A stretch of DNA of 64,000 bases from Bactrocera neohumeralis (lineage: Eukaryota; Arthropoda; Insecta; Diptera; Tephritidae). Each line of letters begins with the position of its first letter. Position 1 is the stretch's first letter. A program made the translations under genes and the position numbers. Shown one piece after another: positions 10,336-21,271 of this stretch. The DNA is taken from NCBI RefSeq assembly GCF_024586455.1, contig NC_065921.1, positions 79,234,163 through 79,298,162 on the forward strand, read 5' to 3'. The notes under the pieces were generated by a model. The model was given only the letters and a program-made list of their open reading frames with translations. It was not told the origin of the DNA and did no database searches.

Positions 10336-12560
10336 TTTTAATTTTAGGATTGTAAAATTAATTTAAAATCAATATTTTTTTTGGTGCTTTTCATTCAATA
10401 ATTTTATGTTTTCCTATTTAGAATTTTTTTTTAATGAATATATTTGTTGTAATTTTGATTACTTTATTTTTTTTTTCTTAATTCAATGTTAAGATATTTT
10501 TGTGAAAAGATAAATTTATTTTTAAGTAAATTTTTAAATTTTCATTTTGAGTTTTTTTGTAAAAATATAAATTTTTAGAATTATAAAGTTTATTCTAATT
10601 AAATAAAATTTTTTGGATGTGTTTTGTGAAAAATTTTTATTTTTTTTCATAATGAATTTTTTTTTTTTAAATAATATACATACCTACAGAAATGGGATTT
10701 TATTTTATATTAATTTTTTTTAACTAAACTTTTTTAGTTTATTAAACTAAACTCTTTTGAAACAAAATTGATTATTTGTTAAAAATCTGATTTATTTTTT
10801 TCATATTTTTATTTTGATAAAAGTTTCAATTTTCGGAATTGTAAATTTATATAAATTGAATAAATTTTTTTACATTTCAATTGGAAAAAAAATATTTTAA
10901 TTTAATACGCAAGTGTATAATAGTTGAGTTTAAAAATTAAACTAATTTTATTTTCTGAATTCAATTTAATTGTTTTTTGCCAATAAATTGATTTTATTTT
11001 AATTTTTATTTACGTTTATTAATTTTTTTTTTATTCTTTATGGAAAAAAATTTAATTTCTGGACTTATAAAAATTATTTAAAATTTTATTAAATTTTTTG
11101 GATGTTATTTGTGAAAACAATTGATTTTTCATAATACGATTTTTTTTATAATAATTTAAACACTTAAAATGTTTTATAATTTTAATACGTTTTTTTTTCT
11201 AAATAAATTTTTTTTTCTAATAACCTTTTTTTTGTGATTGCTTGAATAACTTTTAATGTAATTATTTGATACATAAAATTTGATAAATTATTTGATTTTT
11301 GTAAATTGAAAAATTCGTATAAATTAAAAAAAAAATTATTTAATTTAATTTTTTTGCAACAAATTGACTTTTTTTAATAATTAGATATTTTAATATTTTT
11401 TTGGTTTTTTATTTTGTAAAAAAATTAAATATTGGAATTGTGAAATTAATTAAGTTAAATTTTTGAATGTTATTTGTAAAAAAATTTAGTTAATTTAATT
11501 TGTGAACAGAATTGGTTGTCTGATTAGTTTTGGAATTAATTTTTTGATATATTAGATTTGATAAAAAAAATATATTTTGGGGTTTGTAAAATGTATATAA
11601 ATTAAATATACTCTTTTGGATGTTATTTGTGAAAAAAGTTTATTGGAAATTAATATGTATATATATATACATATGTATATAGTTGTGCCTTAAATTTAAT
11701 TTGTTTTTCGTAATTCTGTTTAATCTTTTTTGCCACAAATTGATTTTTTTTTAATTTTAAATTAAAAATTTTATTTTTTTTTTTAATTTTAATATTTGGA
11801 ATTGTAAGATTTATTTAAAACTAATTATTTTAATAACTTGAAAAAATTTTATTAATTTATTTTATCTTATCGTAATTCTGTTTATTTTTTTTGCCACAAA
11901 TTGATTTTTTTAATTTTCAATAAAAATTTTTTTTTTTTTTTAATTTTAATATTTGGAATTGTAAAACTCATTTAAAACTAAATTAAATTCTTTGAGAAAA
12001 TTTAATTAATTCATTTTAATAACTTAAGTTAATTTAATTTGTTATTTAATTTAATTTAATTTTTTCATGACTACAATTTTCTAAATTAAGATATTTGGGT
12101 TTTAAATTTAAATTAATTTTTTTTCTTAATTTAGTTTTTTAGATTTGTTTGTGCAAAAAAAAATAAAATTTTTTTTGTGATTTTTGAAATTTATTAAGTT
12201 CCAATTTTTTTTGGATGGGCTTTTAATTCTTCTTTTTTTTAATTTTTGGAATTATCTTAATTCTATTGCTAAGTTATATAATTTAATTTAAGTTTTTTTA
12301 TAAAATTCTGTTTTTATTTTTTTTTTTGTGAAAAAAATAATATTTCTTTTGTAGTTTTTAATTTTTTTAATTAAATTTTTTAAAATTAATTAATTTTTTT
12401 TGTATTTTTTTTGTGTATAGTTTTTATAATTTTTCGAATTTTCTTAATTCAATGATTTCGTTATTTTATTTAATTTACTGTTACTTTATATACGTGTAAT
12501 ATATTTTTGAAAAATTGAATTCAATTTAATATTTGGATTTTTTAATTATTTTTTTTTCGA
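10336..12560. repeat. T-rich degenerate tandem array, about 2.2 kb
   Basis: The + strand is dominated by runs of T with very few G or C. It is not random. A phrase like GGAATTGTAAA (or AGAATTATAAA) recurs near 10344, 10573, 10831, 11055, 11430, 11797 and 11950. A phrase like TTTTGGATGTTATTTGTGAAA recurs near 10613, 11094, 11460 and 11613. The best-preserved pair of units starts with CGTAATTCTGTTTA at 11709 and 11871, a period of 162 bp, and continues TTTTTTGCCACAAATTGATT in both. This is an old, slipped satellite-like array. Confidence 0.65.
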
Positions 12561-14230
12561 ATATAATGCTGAATTATTACACTTTTTTGTGAATTATTAC
12601 AATTTAATTAATTAATTAAATTTTTTTTTAATTTGAATACTTTTTTTGAGACTATTTCGTCGAAGAATTTCATATTTATATTTTACTTCTTTAATTATTA
12701 GTGAAGATTTCTATAATATATATATATTTTTTTGGTTTTCTTTACACCAAAATGCCGAATCAAATATGAAAAAATAAATTAAAAATAAATGCAATAATTT
12801 ATTATAATTATTTTCACACCTTACTAGACACACATGCCTACACGCAAGTGCTTTTGTATGTGTTTACTCAACATCTTGCATTGTGGCAGTTTGCCAAATT
12901 GTAACTTCCTTTCTCACGTATTAGAATGGCCGCAATACAGCATTACAGCAATAATTTAATAACTACGAGCTGTGCTACACGCATTCATTCATGCTTACCA
13001 ACATACATACATACCAATGTTCACAAATAAATATATAAATTTGCTTGCTTATTAAAACTCGTAATTAAATGCGCAAGTGACCTTCAGCGTTTGCCTATCT
13101 TATAACGCGATTTTTGCTAATTCTCTTGTTGTTGTTGTTGCTATTGGATTTGTTTTATATTATTACCGCTGTTCGCAATCAGCCACGCGCTAACGTTCTC
13201 TTACGCACACGCAGCTAATTATTATTCATTAAACTGCTAACTACTATCCATGCGTTGATAAGCAAACAAACAGACGTGCGCACCTACAATCGTAAATACA
13301 GTTATACATATGTATGAGTTTGTTTTCATCTATTTCCGCTTTGGCTCTGGCTTTGTTTACTATGAGTGTCAGTTACTTTGATTTATGCAATTTTCGTATT
13401 TGTTATTGTTGTTGTTGTTTTCGCTTTGCTGTGACTCTGCATTCTACTCTTTGCCTGCTACGCAAGTGAGCGGCTTCTTAAGTTATCTTTAACAGTTTTA
13501 TTATTTGCAATAATTTGTATTATTTTGATGTTGTTGTAATCCGTACAACATTTATTTTGGTTTTTATTGAAGTTGTCAGCGTTTTGTTGGCTATTTCAGC
13601 CGACTGTGTTGAGAAAAACAAAATTTATTGCATTTTGTTATAATTTCGCACTTTCAAAGCATATAAATTTGCAGCAAAATGTCGCTCAGTGGTCTAATTT
13701 ATGTACATGATTCATAATAAAATTATAAAACATTTGAAAAAAATTTCAAAATTTTTTTAAAAATTGTTTTTTTCAACTTTAATGACATGATTTCACATGA
13801 ACATAGTCTATTCAAACGCAAAACATTTCAAGGTCAAACACCTTCTCCAATGGTAGGCAAGCAATTTTTGTAATTTATGAGGTTATGTCTGTCAGTTAAC
13901 AGTCATATTGTCGTTATTTATAACAGTATGATTTTCGCTGGGACGATTCCATGTGACTTTTTATACCTACTTTTTACAAAATTATGATATGAAATGCCTA
14001 TGTAGGGTTATATGAATAAGTGACCATTATTTTATGATATTTGTTACTAATTTATTGCGATATATTTTAAAAAATTAAGTATGTCAAAATTTTTGAGATT
14101 TCTGACAGTGAATGAAATATAATATGGGTTCAAATTTTGATATTTTTGTGGCTAAAAACTTTGAGATACTCTGACATGTGAATAAAAAACATAATGAGTT
14201 TATGTTTGCTAATTTTCAAACTATTTTAAA
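12561..14230. other. Intergenic, AT-rich sequence
   Basis: No gene recognised. It holds GTTGTTGTTGTTG microsatellites at about 13128-13145 and 13408-13425 and short ACATACATAC runs near 13000. The composition from 12.8 to 13.7 kb looks like ordinary fly noncoding DNA. Confidence 0.45.
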
Positions 14231-14233
14231 ATA

Positions 14234-15258
14234 TTGGGTAGTGGAAAAGGATTTTCGTATTTCTAGTCAAACTTCAACTTATTTTTATACATTTATAATG
14301 AACTTTAATAAACCAAATATGTATCAGTTTTCGCTGGAAATATTATTCCATCAGTGTAAAACTTTTCTGGTTTGTCGGCGAAAAACTGCGTCAAGTAATT
14401 TTCACAGGCTTCTCTTGAAGCCAACTTTATTCCGTTAAGGGAGTACTGTATTGACCGAAACAAATGACAGTCCAATGGCTCAAGGTCAGGGCTATATGCT
14501 GGATGCAACAAAACTGCCCAGCCAAGCTCTACCAGTTTTTGCCAAGACATCAAAGATGTGTGTGGTCTAGCGTTGTCCTGATGGAGGACGAAGCCCTTTC
14601 TGTTGATCAGTACTGGTCGGTTTTTTTGATTGCTTGCTTTAATCTCATCAGTTGTTGACAGTAAAATGTAGAATCAATCGTTCGATCAGGCTAGAGCAGC
14701 TCTTAGTGGATGATTCCTTTCCAATTCCACCAAACACTTAGCAGAACCTTTCGAGGCGTCAATCATGGCTTTGCGACCATTTGTTGAGCTTCACCACGCT
14801 TGGACCATGATCTTTTTCCCACATTATTGTCGTATTTGATCTACTTTTCATCTCTTGTTACCATTCGCTTCAGAAATGGTTCGATTTGAGTTCGTTTCAG
14901 CAAAGAATCGCAGATGTTAATTCGGTCAATTAAATTTTTCACAGACAATTCATGTGGTAACCAAACATCGAGCTTGTTTTTGTAGCCAGCTTTTTTTTAA
15001 TGGTTCAAAATTCGATTCGATAATGAGTGTTAAGTTCCTTAGCGATGTCATGGTTGCTTATGTGACGGTCCTGGTCAATATTTTCCATTATTTCATCGAC
15101 TTTTTCAACGATAGGTCAACAAGAGTGAGGTGCATCTTTCACATCGAAATTTCTAGAACTGAAGCGAGTGAACAATTGTTGTGCTACACGAACTGATACA
15201 GCATTGTCTTCGTAAACTTCAAACATTTCATTGGTGGCTTGCTTGTCACATAACCTCA
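14234..15258 (-). mobile_element. mariner transposon, 3' part, interrupted by a LINE insertion
   Basis: Minus-strand translation across three frames gives a SETMAR-like mariner transposase. It runs NEMFEVYEDNAVSVRVAQQ, then NFDVKDAPHS, IVEKVDEIMENIDQDRHISN, KNKLDVWLPHELSVKNLIDR, LKRMVTRDEK (first catalytic Asp), KRSWSKRGEAQQMVAKP, SSIRTTLDHT (shifted HQDNARPHT, second Asp region) and GWAVLLHPAYSPDLEPLDCH (third Asp region). Several stops and frameshifts kill it. The putative 3' terminal repeat begins TTGGGTAGTGGAAAAGG after TA at 14232-14233. Its N-terminal side is cut at 15258 by the LINE fragment at 15259-16580, which lies between two copies of a 12-bp sequence. Confidence 0.85.
15247..15258. 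repeat. Target-site duplication, left copy (CACATAACCTCA)
   Basis: These 12 bases are repeated exactly at 16581-16592. The sequence between them is LINE-derived, while the left flank is mariner. This is the expected footprint of target-primed reverse transcription into the mariner. Confidence 0.8.
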
Positions 15259-16580
15259 GATGTTAGGTTAGGTTATACTAGTAGGTCAATAATCCACGCA
15301 TAGACCAGTTTTGGTTCTTTGCGATATCAGATGGAGTTCAGTATCTAGGTCCATGAAGAGTAGTCATCCTTTAGGATAGTGTATCACAACGTGTGGTCCT
15401 CAGATGCTTACAACGTAGTCTCGCCAATGCGTGACAAATGCACAAGAGATGATCCATTGTTTCGCTGGCGTCCTGCTCTAGACATTTCTGTAGTCTTCGC
15501 CGCCATCCTGCGGGCGTGTGTCACCACCAGACAGTGGCCAGTTAGTATTCCGATCGTGTTCCTACGGTCTCTTCTACCGAGTGCCACTAGGAATTTTGTG
15601 TACTTCAGAACCGTATTACACATGACTTTTGCAGTTTTGCATCCAGTTAGCTCGTTCCATTGGGTTTTGATTTTATTTGCCATGCTTCTGTTCAGATCGT
15701 CGTATAAACAATGCATGGGTTTTCCAATGTTGATCACGTTTTCGGGTGAGCCGTACATCCTTCCTGGCAATGTCGTCGATTATTTTATTGCCCTCGATGC
15801 TTTTGTGGCCTGGAATAGAAGTGAAGTTGCTTGCTTCTGGCAACACTTTCCACCGGTGCCCTGCTTTTCAAGACACTTCTGGCCGAAATGCGATACGAGG
15901 TCACTGCCTTGATTGATGCTTGGCTGTCTACGTTGATGTTGACTCTGGAATTGCCTAATGGTACATTAGAGGCTAACTCCGCGGCTTTCGCAATAGCAAA
16001 GATCTCAGTTTGAAATATACTGCAGTGGATTTCCAACTTAAAAGATTACCTTATGCCTAACTCTGGACTGTATATTCCCGCACCAACTCCATCGTCTATT
16101 TTCGAGCCATCTGTATAAATCTTTAGAGTGTTGCACGTAGCTAACATACCTTTACTCCAACCATATTTTTCTATGTTTACATTGAACCTTCTTACTCCGT
16201 TGAAAAGTGGGATCATGTAGTCGGTGGTTTCACAACTGCCATTACCCACCGAGCAATGCCCGACGGATCTATATGTAAATTTCCCTGCAGCCAGTAGTCG
16301 TGCAGCCGATTTCGCTGCGCAGTTTTCAGTGAAGAGGTCCGTAGGTGACAGGCTTACTACCAGTTCAAGAGCCGCCGTTGAAGTTGTTCCATAAAGCTCA
16401 CGTTATGCACAGCGTCCTGAGCCGCTGAACCCTTTCCATTGCCTTCTACTAGATTGATTTCCCTACGCCCGTCCACCATACTACTCAACAGTAGAACAGA
16501 ATTGGTCTTACAATAGCTGTCTAGCGCCAGGGCATGAGAGTGTGAGAGAGCCCCTAGGTTATGCCGAGCATCTCCCTACA
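15259..16580 (-). mobile_element. LINE (I/Jockey-like) 3' fragment inserted into a mariner
   Basis: On the minus strand, from the 5' side: a degraded connection region with TTSTAALELVVSLSPTDLF, then LKIYTDGSKIDDGVGAGIYS (RNase H strand 1 with Asp), SIFQTEIFAIAKAAELA (catalytic Glu), INVDSQASIKAV (catalytic Asp), and a C-terminal part with IGILTGHCLVVTHARRM. These lie in three frames. The element is 5' truncated in the RT-to-RNase H connection. Its 3' end at 15259 reads TAACCTAACATC on the minus strand, a TTAGG-like tail rather than polyA. A perfect 12-bp direct repeat flanks it. It is younger than the mariner it interrupts. Confidence 0.85.
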
Positions 16581-16592
16581 CACATAACCTCA
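16581..16592. repeat. Target-site duplication, right copy (CACATAACCTCA)
   Basis: An exact match to 15247-15258. It marks the 5' boundary of the inserted LINE fragment. Confidence 0.8.
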
Positions 16593-17525
16593 AAAGTTAT
16601 GTAAAAAATCTACGAGGGTGAGCTTTCAATTTTAGTTGATAATCAGTTTCATAAACATACGATATTAAGTCATCAGTATTTTCTTACGAAATGCGAAAAG
16701 TTTCATCCAACATGGTTTCTTTGATAAAAAAAAGTGTCGTTCCGTCAAATTTCTAGTCAGTTAAAGAACACTGTTGTGTCTAAAAGAAAACGATACAATG
16801 TAGTTGGTTTCCCGAATGAACAAATAGAGAGAAGACTCACTAAAGCGGATAATGGAGCACTGAAGAAGGCTGGAATTTTCATAAATTCAACTGTCAGCGA
16901 ATGAAATGCTCGAAGAGTTATTTAAAGAATTGGTTTTGTGGCTACAAAACATAGCATTGGAAATATCGTTATGTGGGAAATAGATTGGTTGATTAACCAT
17001 ATGTATACCGAAATTACTTTCACTTTCTTGAACTAACGTTGTAATCGTCTTAGAAGCTCTTATAATCAAACCACAATTTATACACTGAATCAAAATAAAA
17101 AGTAATCATATCCACTCACAGTAGTCAAAACATTCGATTATCGGTTAGTTCTCAGCAGGAAACAGTTTTGGTTTGTTTGGCAGCTGTGTATTGGCTACGG
17201 TCGCTGATGATCACTTCACAGCAGACAGTATGGCGATTTGTTTCTATTGTTTTCAATCCAGTTACTACAAAAAGCCAATTTAGTACTTTTTGCGTTGCGA
17301 TATTTATGATTATTCTAAATTTATTGACATGCGTTGATTGTCAGAAATCGGAAGAATTCTTCATTTGTTTACCTAATTTATTTATAATATCAATCAAAAG
17401 TAGTTTAGCAGGAAATTTATGTTTTGTGAGAAATCCGCAAAAAAATAAAAATAAATAATTTGGAAGATATTACGTAATTTATTGAGTAAGATTAAGCAGT
17501 TAAAATCGGAAGTAGATTATTTTAT
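16593..17525. other. Possible mariner 5' flank, then unassigned sequence
   Basis: The first stretch should hold the N-terminal part of the interrupted mariner. On the minus strand a weak HPRRFFT-stop-LLRL read joins the known transposase, but I could not find the second terminal repeat, so the mariner 5' end is uncertain. A 96-codon plus-strand frame at 17168-17458 contains a hydrophobic stretch but matches nothing I recognise. Confidence 0.35.
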
Positions 17526-17527
17526 TA

Positions 17528-18150
17528 AAACAAAGGGTGATCAAGTAGTTTTTCAATAGCCCTTTTTTTGACAGATCACGCAGGTGTTGTGTCAAGCTGT
17601 CGGGCTATTTTTTTTAGTATTGTTTGTCATTTCATCATGGAAAACTTACGCCTGAACAACCCTTACAAATCTTTTAATTTTATTACGAAAATTCACGTTC
17701 TGTTAAGAATGTGTTCGCGCGCTTCGCTCAACTTATGGTCCTACTGAACATACTACTTGCAACACCATCATTCATCTTGAGACCCAGTATTCATTATTGG
17801 AAAATATTCGACCGAATAGACCACGTCCAGCATGCAGCAAAGAAAATATAGCAGCCGTCGCTGGGACCATGGAGAGTCGATTCGGCGCCGTTCGCAACAA
17901 CTCGGACTGGTGATTGAACGATGCATTAAACGTCGATATCTTAAATTTTAAAGCGTTCAAAACTAAGCATTTTCAACCAAAATTTTGTTCAGTTAAGGCC
18001 CATTTCTAGATCAATTGGCTCTTGTAAAAAGCAAAACTGCCACATTTGAAAGGTAACGACGTTTTGTCATTTTATCTTCAAATCTTGGTGGAATTATCGG
18101 CCTATATTTCTTCAAAAATGATGGCGGTGAGAAAGTAACCGTCAACCGAA
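17528..18150 (+). mobile_element. Tc1/mariner-type transposon relic, 5' half (DDE/IS630-like family)
   Basis: It begins with AGGGTGATCAAGTAG at about 17534, resembling a terminal repeat. The complementary 3' end of the same family at 23972 reads GAATCACCCTA. In shifting frames it encodes the N-terminal HTH part: FYYENSRSVKNVFARFAQL, then SLLENIRPNRPRPACSKENI with AAVAGTMESRFGAVRNNSDW. After an internal deletion near 18000 it jumps to NLGGIIGLYFFKNDGGEKVTVN, which lies before the second catalytic Asp. It is non-functional. The fragments at 23.49 and 56.54 kb are 3' parts of the same family. Confidence 0.7.
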
Positions 18151-18234
18151 TTTGTTATTTTAACTTTTGTATTATTAACCATTAGAATTGAATACGAACA
18201 CTGTATATTTTAGTATTCCATGTGGTGGTCATCT

Positions 18235-18570
18235 ATGTAAGTAGATGTAGTTAAATTCTCTGTTAGGTGATCAAAACGGTTCTACATGAAGCCACATCTA
18301 AATGTTATGAGAGCTAAGACTACGTATGTCATAAGAAATTTGCTGTATGCACCTTTTTCCATATAGAAGCCTTCAACAATGCGCCCGCCTATGGCCCTCG
18401 AATATTTTGAGGTAAAATCGAACCTCAAGCGTCTCATAAATAGTCTTTTTTGTGACAGAACAGTTGTAGCGGGGTAAGAAAGTGCAAAGAGAAATGAAAG
18501 TTTAATAGGGGAACTCCGAAAGGTGGAGTGCTTTTCCCACTGCTTTGGATCTTAGTGGTTAATGACCTAC
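18235..18570 (+). mobile_element. LINE (I/Jockey-like) reverse transcriptase fragment, left of MITE
   Basis: In mixed frames it encodes CTFFHIEAFNNAP, the motif A region that in intact elements reads like FFDIEGAFDNVP. After several stops comes GTPKGGVLFPLLWILVVNDL, motif B. The reading frame is interrupted at 18571 by a TTAA-flanked MITE and resumes at 19298. In motif A the catalytic Asp is His. It is an inactive relic. Confidence 0.75.
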
Positions 18571-18574
18571 TTAA
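18571..18574. repeat. TTAA target-site duplication, left copy
   Basis: TTAA directly precedes the GGGGGTATTC terminus and is repeated at 19294-19297. TTAA duplication is the hallmark of piggyBac-superfamily insertion. Confidence 0.75.
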
Positions 18575-19293
18575 GGGGGTATTCTGGTCTAGAAGCATGA
18601 ATTTCAGGTAACTTTTAAAGTGTCGTAAAAAAAGGCAATTAATATTTTTAGTATCCATTTTTTTTATTAGTTATTTGTTAATTTTAGAAGAGTACAGAAA
18701 AAAATTAAAAACTAAAAAAGTAAAAAATTTCAAAAATTATGAGCTGACGAAGTGGGGGGTCTCTAAAAATTTCCACGTGACCATACTCATGATTTCAACT
18801 AGTTATCTGAAACCAAAAAAAAAAAAGATTATTAATCTAGAATAATGTCGCAATGGCCGGAACTACGGAAAAGTGGAAAAAAATTTTTTTCACAAAATGG
18901 CGACTGCCTGAAAAAAAAAGTTTTTTTGGATCACTTTTCCTGAATATTTCGTATTTTTTAAAAATAATAAAAATAAAAATTTGGGGATGGGGCTAGTTTC
19001 AACCATAGCCAAGCCTATAAAAAAGACTCTATAAAAATTTCAAGTAAATCGGTCCAGTAGAACCTGAGAAATCGTGGGTATCGTTCCGAAAAAGTCAGTT
19101 TTGAGAAAAACGCGTTTAAAGTTTAGGAGACAATTCTAGTGAACGCGGACGCCACGTCACAAAATCGGCTGTATCTCCGAAAATAAGTCGAATTTTGAAA
19201 AATCCTTCCAAGGTCATATTTTTGAAAGTCTAAACTTTCAAGATATGCAAAAAAAAAATCGATTTTTTCAAAATCCTAGACAAGAATACCCCC
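18575..19293. mobile_element. piggyBac-type MITE, 719 bp
   Basis: The ends form an 18-bp inverted repeat with one mismatch: GGGGGTATTCTGGTCTAG at 18575-18592, and CTAGACAAGAATACCCCC at 19276-19293. It is flanked by TTAA on both sides, and no coding capacity is visible inside. Removing the element plus one TTAA puts the two halves of the host LINE back in one frame (VVNDLL, then KEFAKRGCWVIAYA), so both ends are exact. Superfamily assignment rests on the TTAA and the short terminal repeats, not on a transposase. Confidence 0.85.
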
Positions 19294-19297
19294 TTAA
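19294..19297. repeat. TTAA target-site duplication, right copy
   Basis: Matches 18571-18574 and closes the MITE insertion. Confidence 0.75.
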
Positions 19298-20190
19298 AGA
19301 ATTCGCGAAACGAGGCTGTTGGGTGATAGCCTACGCTGGCGGAAAAGGAAAATTCCTAAGTACCGTCCACGATCTAACCGAAGGGTAACTCAGCATGGTA
19401 TCTAACTTTGCGAATAGAGAGGGCTTAGCTCTCAACTTATGTAAAACTAAAATGGTTTTATTTACTAGAAGGTATAATATTTCAAACGTGCCTTTCCACA
19501 CTCGCGGATGTTCACGTCTTCATCCTGTTGATAAAGAGCAAACCTGGGGACTTATCATTGAGAGAAAGCTTTCACGGAGGCCAAATATTGAGAGAGTTAC
19601 GAATGCATCAGTTGCCTTATCTTGCTGTAGAGCAGCTATAAGGAAAAGATGGGGACTATCATCAGAGGTGGTATTCTGGATCTACAAAACCGTCCGTCTG
19701 GTGGAAGGCGTTCTAAAAGGCTACACTTGCTTGAGTGTGTCTAAAGAGCGGCCGTCATTGACATCTCCGGTGTACTAAGGACTACATCAACAATAGTACT
19801 TAATGCCGTTTTAAAGATAGCCCACATGAACATTGTCGGCAGGTGTATGGCTGCGAAGCGTGCTCTAAGATTTAGGGAAGCTGGGTACATGAGGGGATTC
19901 GAACAACTGCGAGCCTGGAAACTTGGACCACTGCATCGCAGAGGTCACTTGTGGCAGCTTTTTCTTTGCTCACGTACCGGCTAAGAATATAAGGATGGGG
20001 AGAAGTCGCTGGAGAACAGCCTGCTATGAAGGTAGCGCTAGATGTAATGTTACAAAATGCAACTTATTTCAAAGTGAGCATTTAAAGGAATATCTGCTGA
20101 GAACTATCATCAGACTGCAAAGCGACAATACCAAAATTTGTGGGAGGCTCAAAGCTCTTCTTATGGTCTTATGGTCTAGCTTGTAAGATA
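19298..20190 (+). mobile_element. LINE reverse transcriptase fragment, right of MITE
   Basis: It continues the RT with EFAKRGCWVIAYAGG. This is motif C, where YADD is expected; both catalytic Asp are replaced by Gly. Then comes LALNLCKTKMVLFTRR, WGLIIERKLSRRPNIE and CCRAAIRKRWGLSSEVVFWI (thumb), in a 127-codon frame at 19395-19778. In another frame it continues ISGVLRTTSTIVLNAVLKIA and MNIVGRCMAAKRALRFREAG, the same connection region as in the fragment at 5.66 kb. No RNase H is visible before similarity ends near 20180. It is dead but among the better-preserved LINE pieces here. Confidence 0.8.
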
Positions 20191-20643
20191 AACTTTTTTT
20201 TTTACTGGATATTTTCACGAAATTTGACATAAATAATATAATAATAAATAATACATAATATTCGGAAATATTGTTTATATCGGATCACTACAAGCTGACT
20301 GATCAAAATCGAGATAAATACCTTTATACACGCTTTATGTTTTAATAAATGTACCCGTGAAGTGTATTAAAGCTTCAGGTCAAAAAAGATTAACGTTTTT
20401 CCTTTTTTATTCAAAATACAACGTGACTATTCGAAAATGTGCAAAAAATCTGACATTTCGAAAATTTGTATATTTTTCATTAACAAATCGAAGGGTATAT
20501 CGATAAATTTGCGTGCGCTACAGTTATTGGCGTTGCCACCTTCAATTTTATTTTTGATGTTTTTCAATTTTTGAAATGTTTTAGTTGTTTGGTGAATATA
20601 CATATTTATAAATGTTTATAAATATTTATATATGTATATACAT
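20191..20643. other. AT-rich spacer, no gene
   Basis: I see no coding or repeat signal except a TATATGTATATACATATGTA run just before the MITE at 20652. Confidence 0.4.
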
Positions 20644-20651
20644 ATGTACAT

Positions 20652-21263
20652 TAGGGTGATTCAAAAAAAAATTTTTTTTTTTTTTTTTTTTCAATTGGTA
20701 CTTGCAAAAATAGGTTCCTAGACACCTCTAAGAAAGCCTCTCCAAATATGAGTTTTTAATTGTAACGGGAAGGTTCTCCGCCTAACGGTTTTCTATTTTT
20801 TCTTATTATCAGATCTAAAAATTTATATCTCGCTTCCGACTACTTGAAAATATCTTGTTAATTAGGTTTTGTAGGAAATTGAATGCTCTAAAATATGGTC
20901 TCTTATGATTTTTTCGTAAACCCAACCGTTAAGATATTAACGGTTGAAGTTTGATTATTTTTGGGAAAATTTTTTTTTCTTATGAATTTTATAACTCAAT
21001 GAAAAAAAATTTTTATGAATAGATTTTTGGAGAGGCTTTCTTAGAGGTGTCTAGGAACCTATTTTTCGAGTACCAAACGGAAAAAAATTTTTTTTTGATC
21101 CACCCTAATATGCATTGATGTTTGACGATGAATATCTCGTAAACGCTTAACTTAATCGAAATATCACTATGTGTTTCATCATTCATAATAATTAGAGGTG
21201 TCTAGGAACCTATTTTTGCGAGTACCAATTGAAAAAAAAAAAATTTTTTTTTGAATCAACCTA
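20652..21263. mobile_element. hAT-type MITE copy 1, 612 bp, with an extra right end
   Basis: It starts TAGGGTGATTCAAAAAAA and ends TGAATCAACCTA. An 8-bp target duplication ATGTACAT lies at 20644-20651 and 21264-21271; it fits the hAT preference nTnnnnAn. The terminal inverted repeats are long (about 95 bp) and include GGTTCCTAGACACCTCTAAG and its complement. Unusually there are two right ends, one closing at about 21107 (CACCCTA) and a second at about 21192-21263, separated by an 85-bp spacer. There is no coding capacity. A second copy lies at 22486. Confidence 0.8.
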
Positions 21264-21271
21264 ATGTACAT

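Noticed and set aside
15258..15275. TTAGGTTAGG, resembling the arthropod telomere repeat
   Set aside because: Only two units are present and they form the 3' tail of a LINE fragment. Flies in any case lack canonical TTAGG telomeres.
15379..15912. 177-codon plus-strand frame
   Set aside because: It is antisense to the LINE RNase H / C-terminal region, whose minus-strand motifs are unmistakable.
17168..17458. 96-codon frame with a hydrophobic stretch that could be a signal or membrane segment
   Set aside because: No upstream promoter or splice evidence and no family resemblance. It is surrounded by transposon debris.
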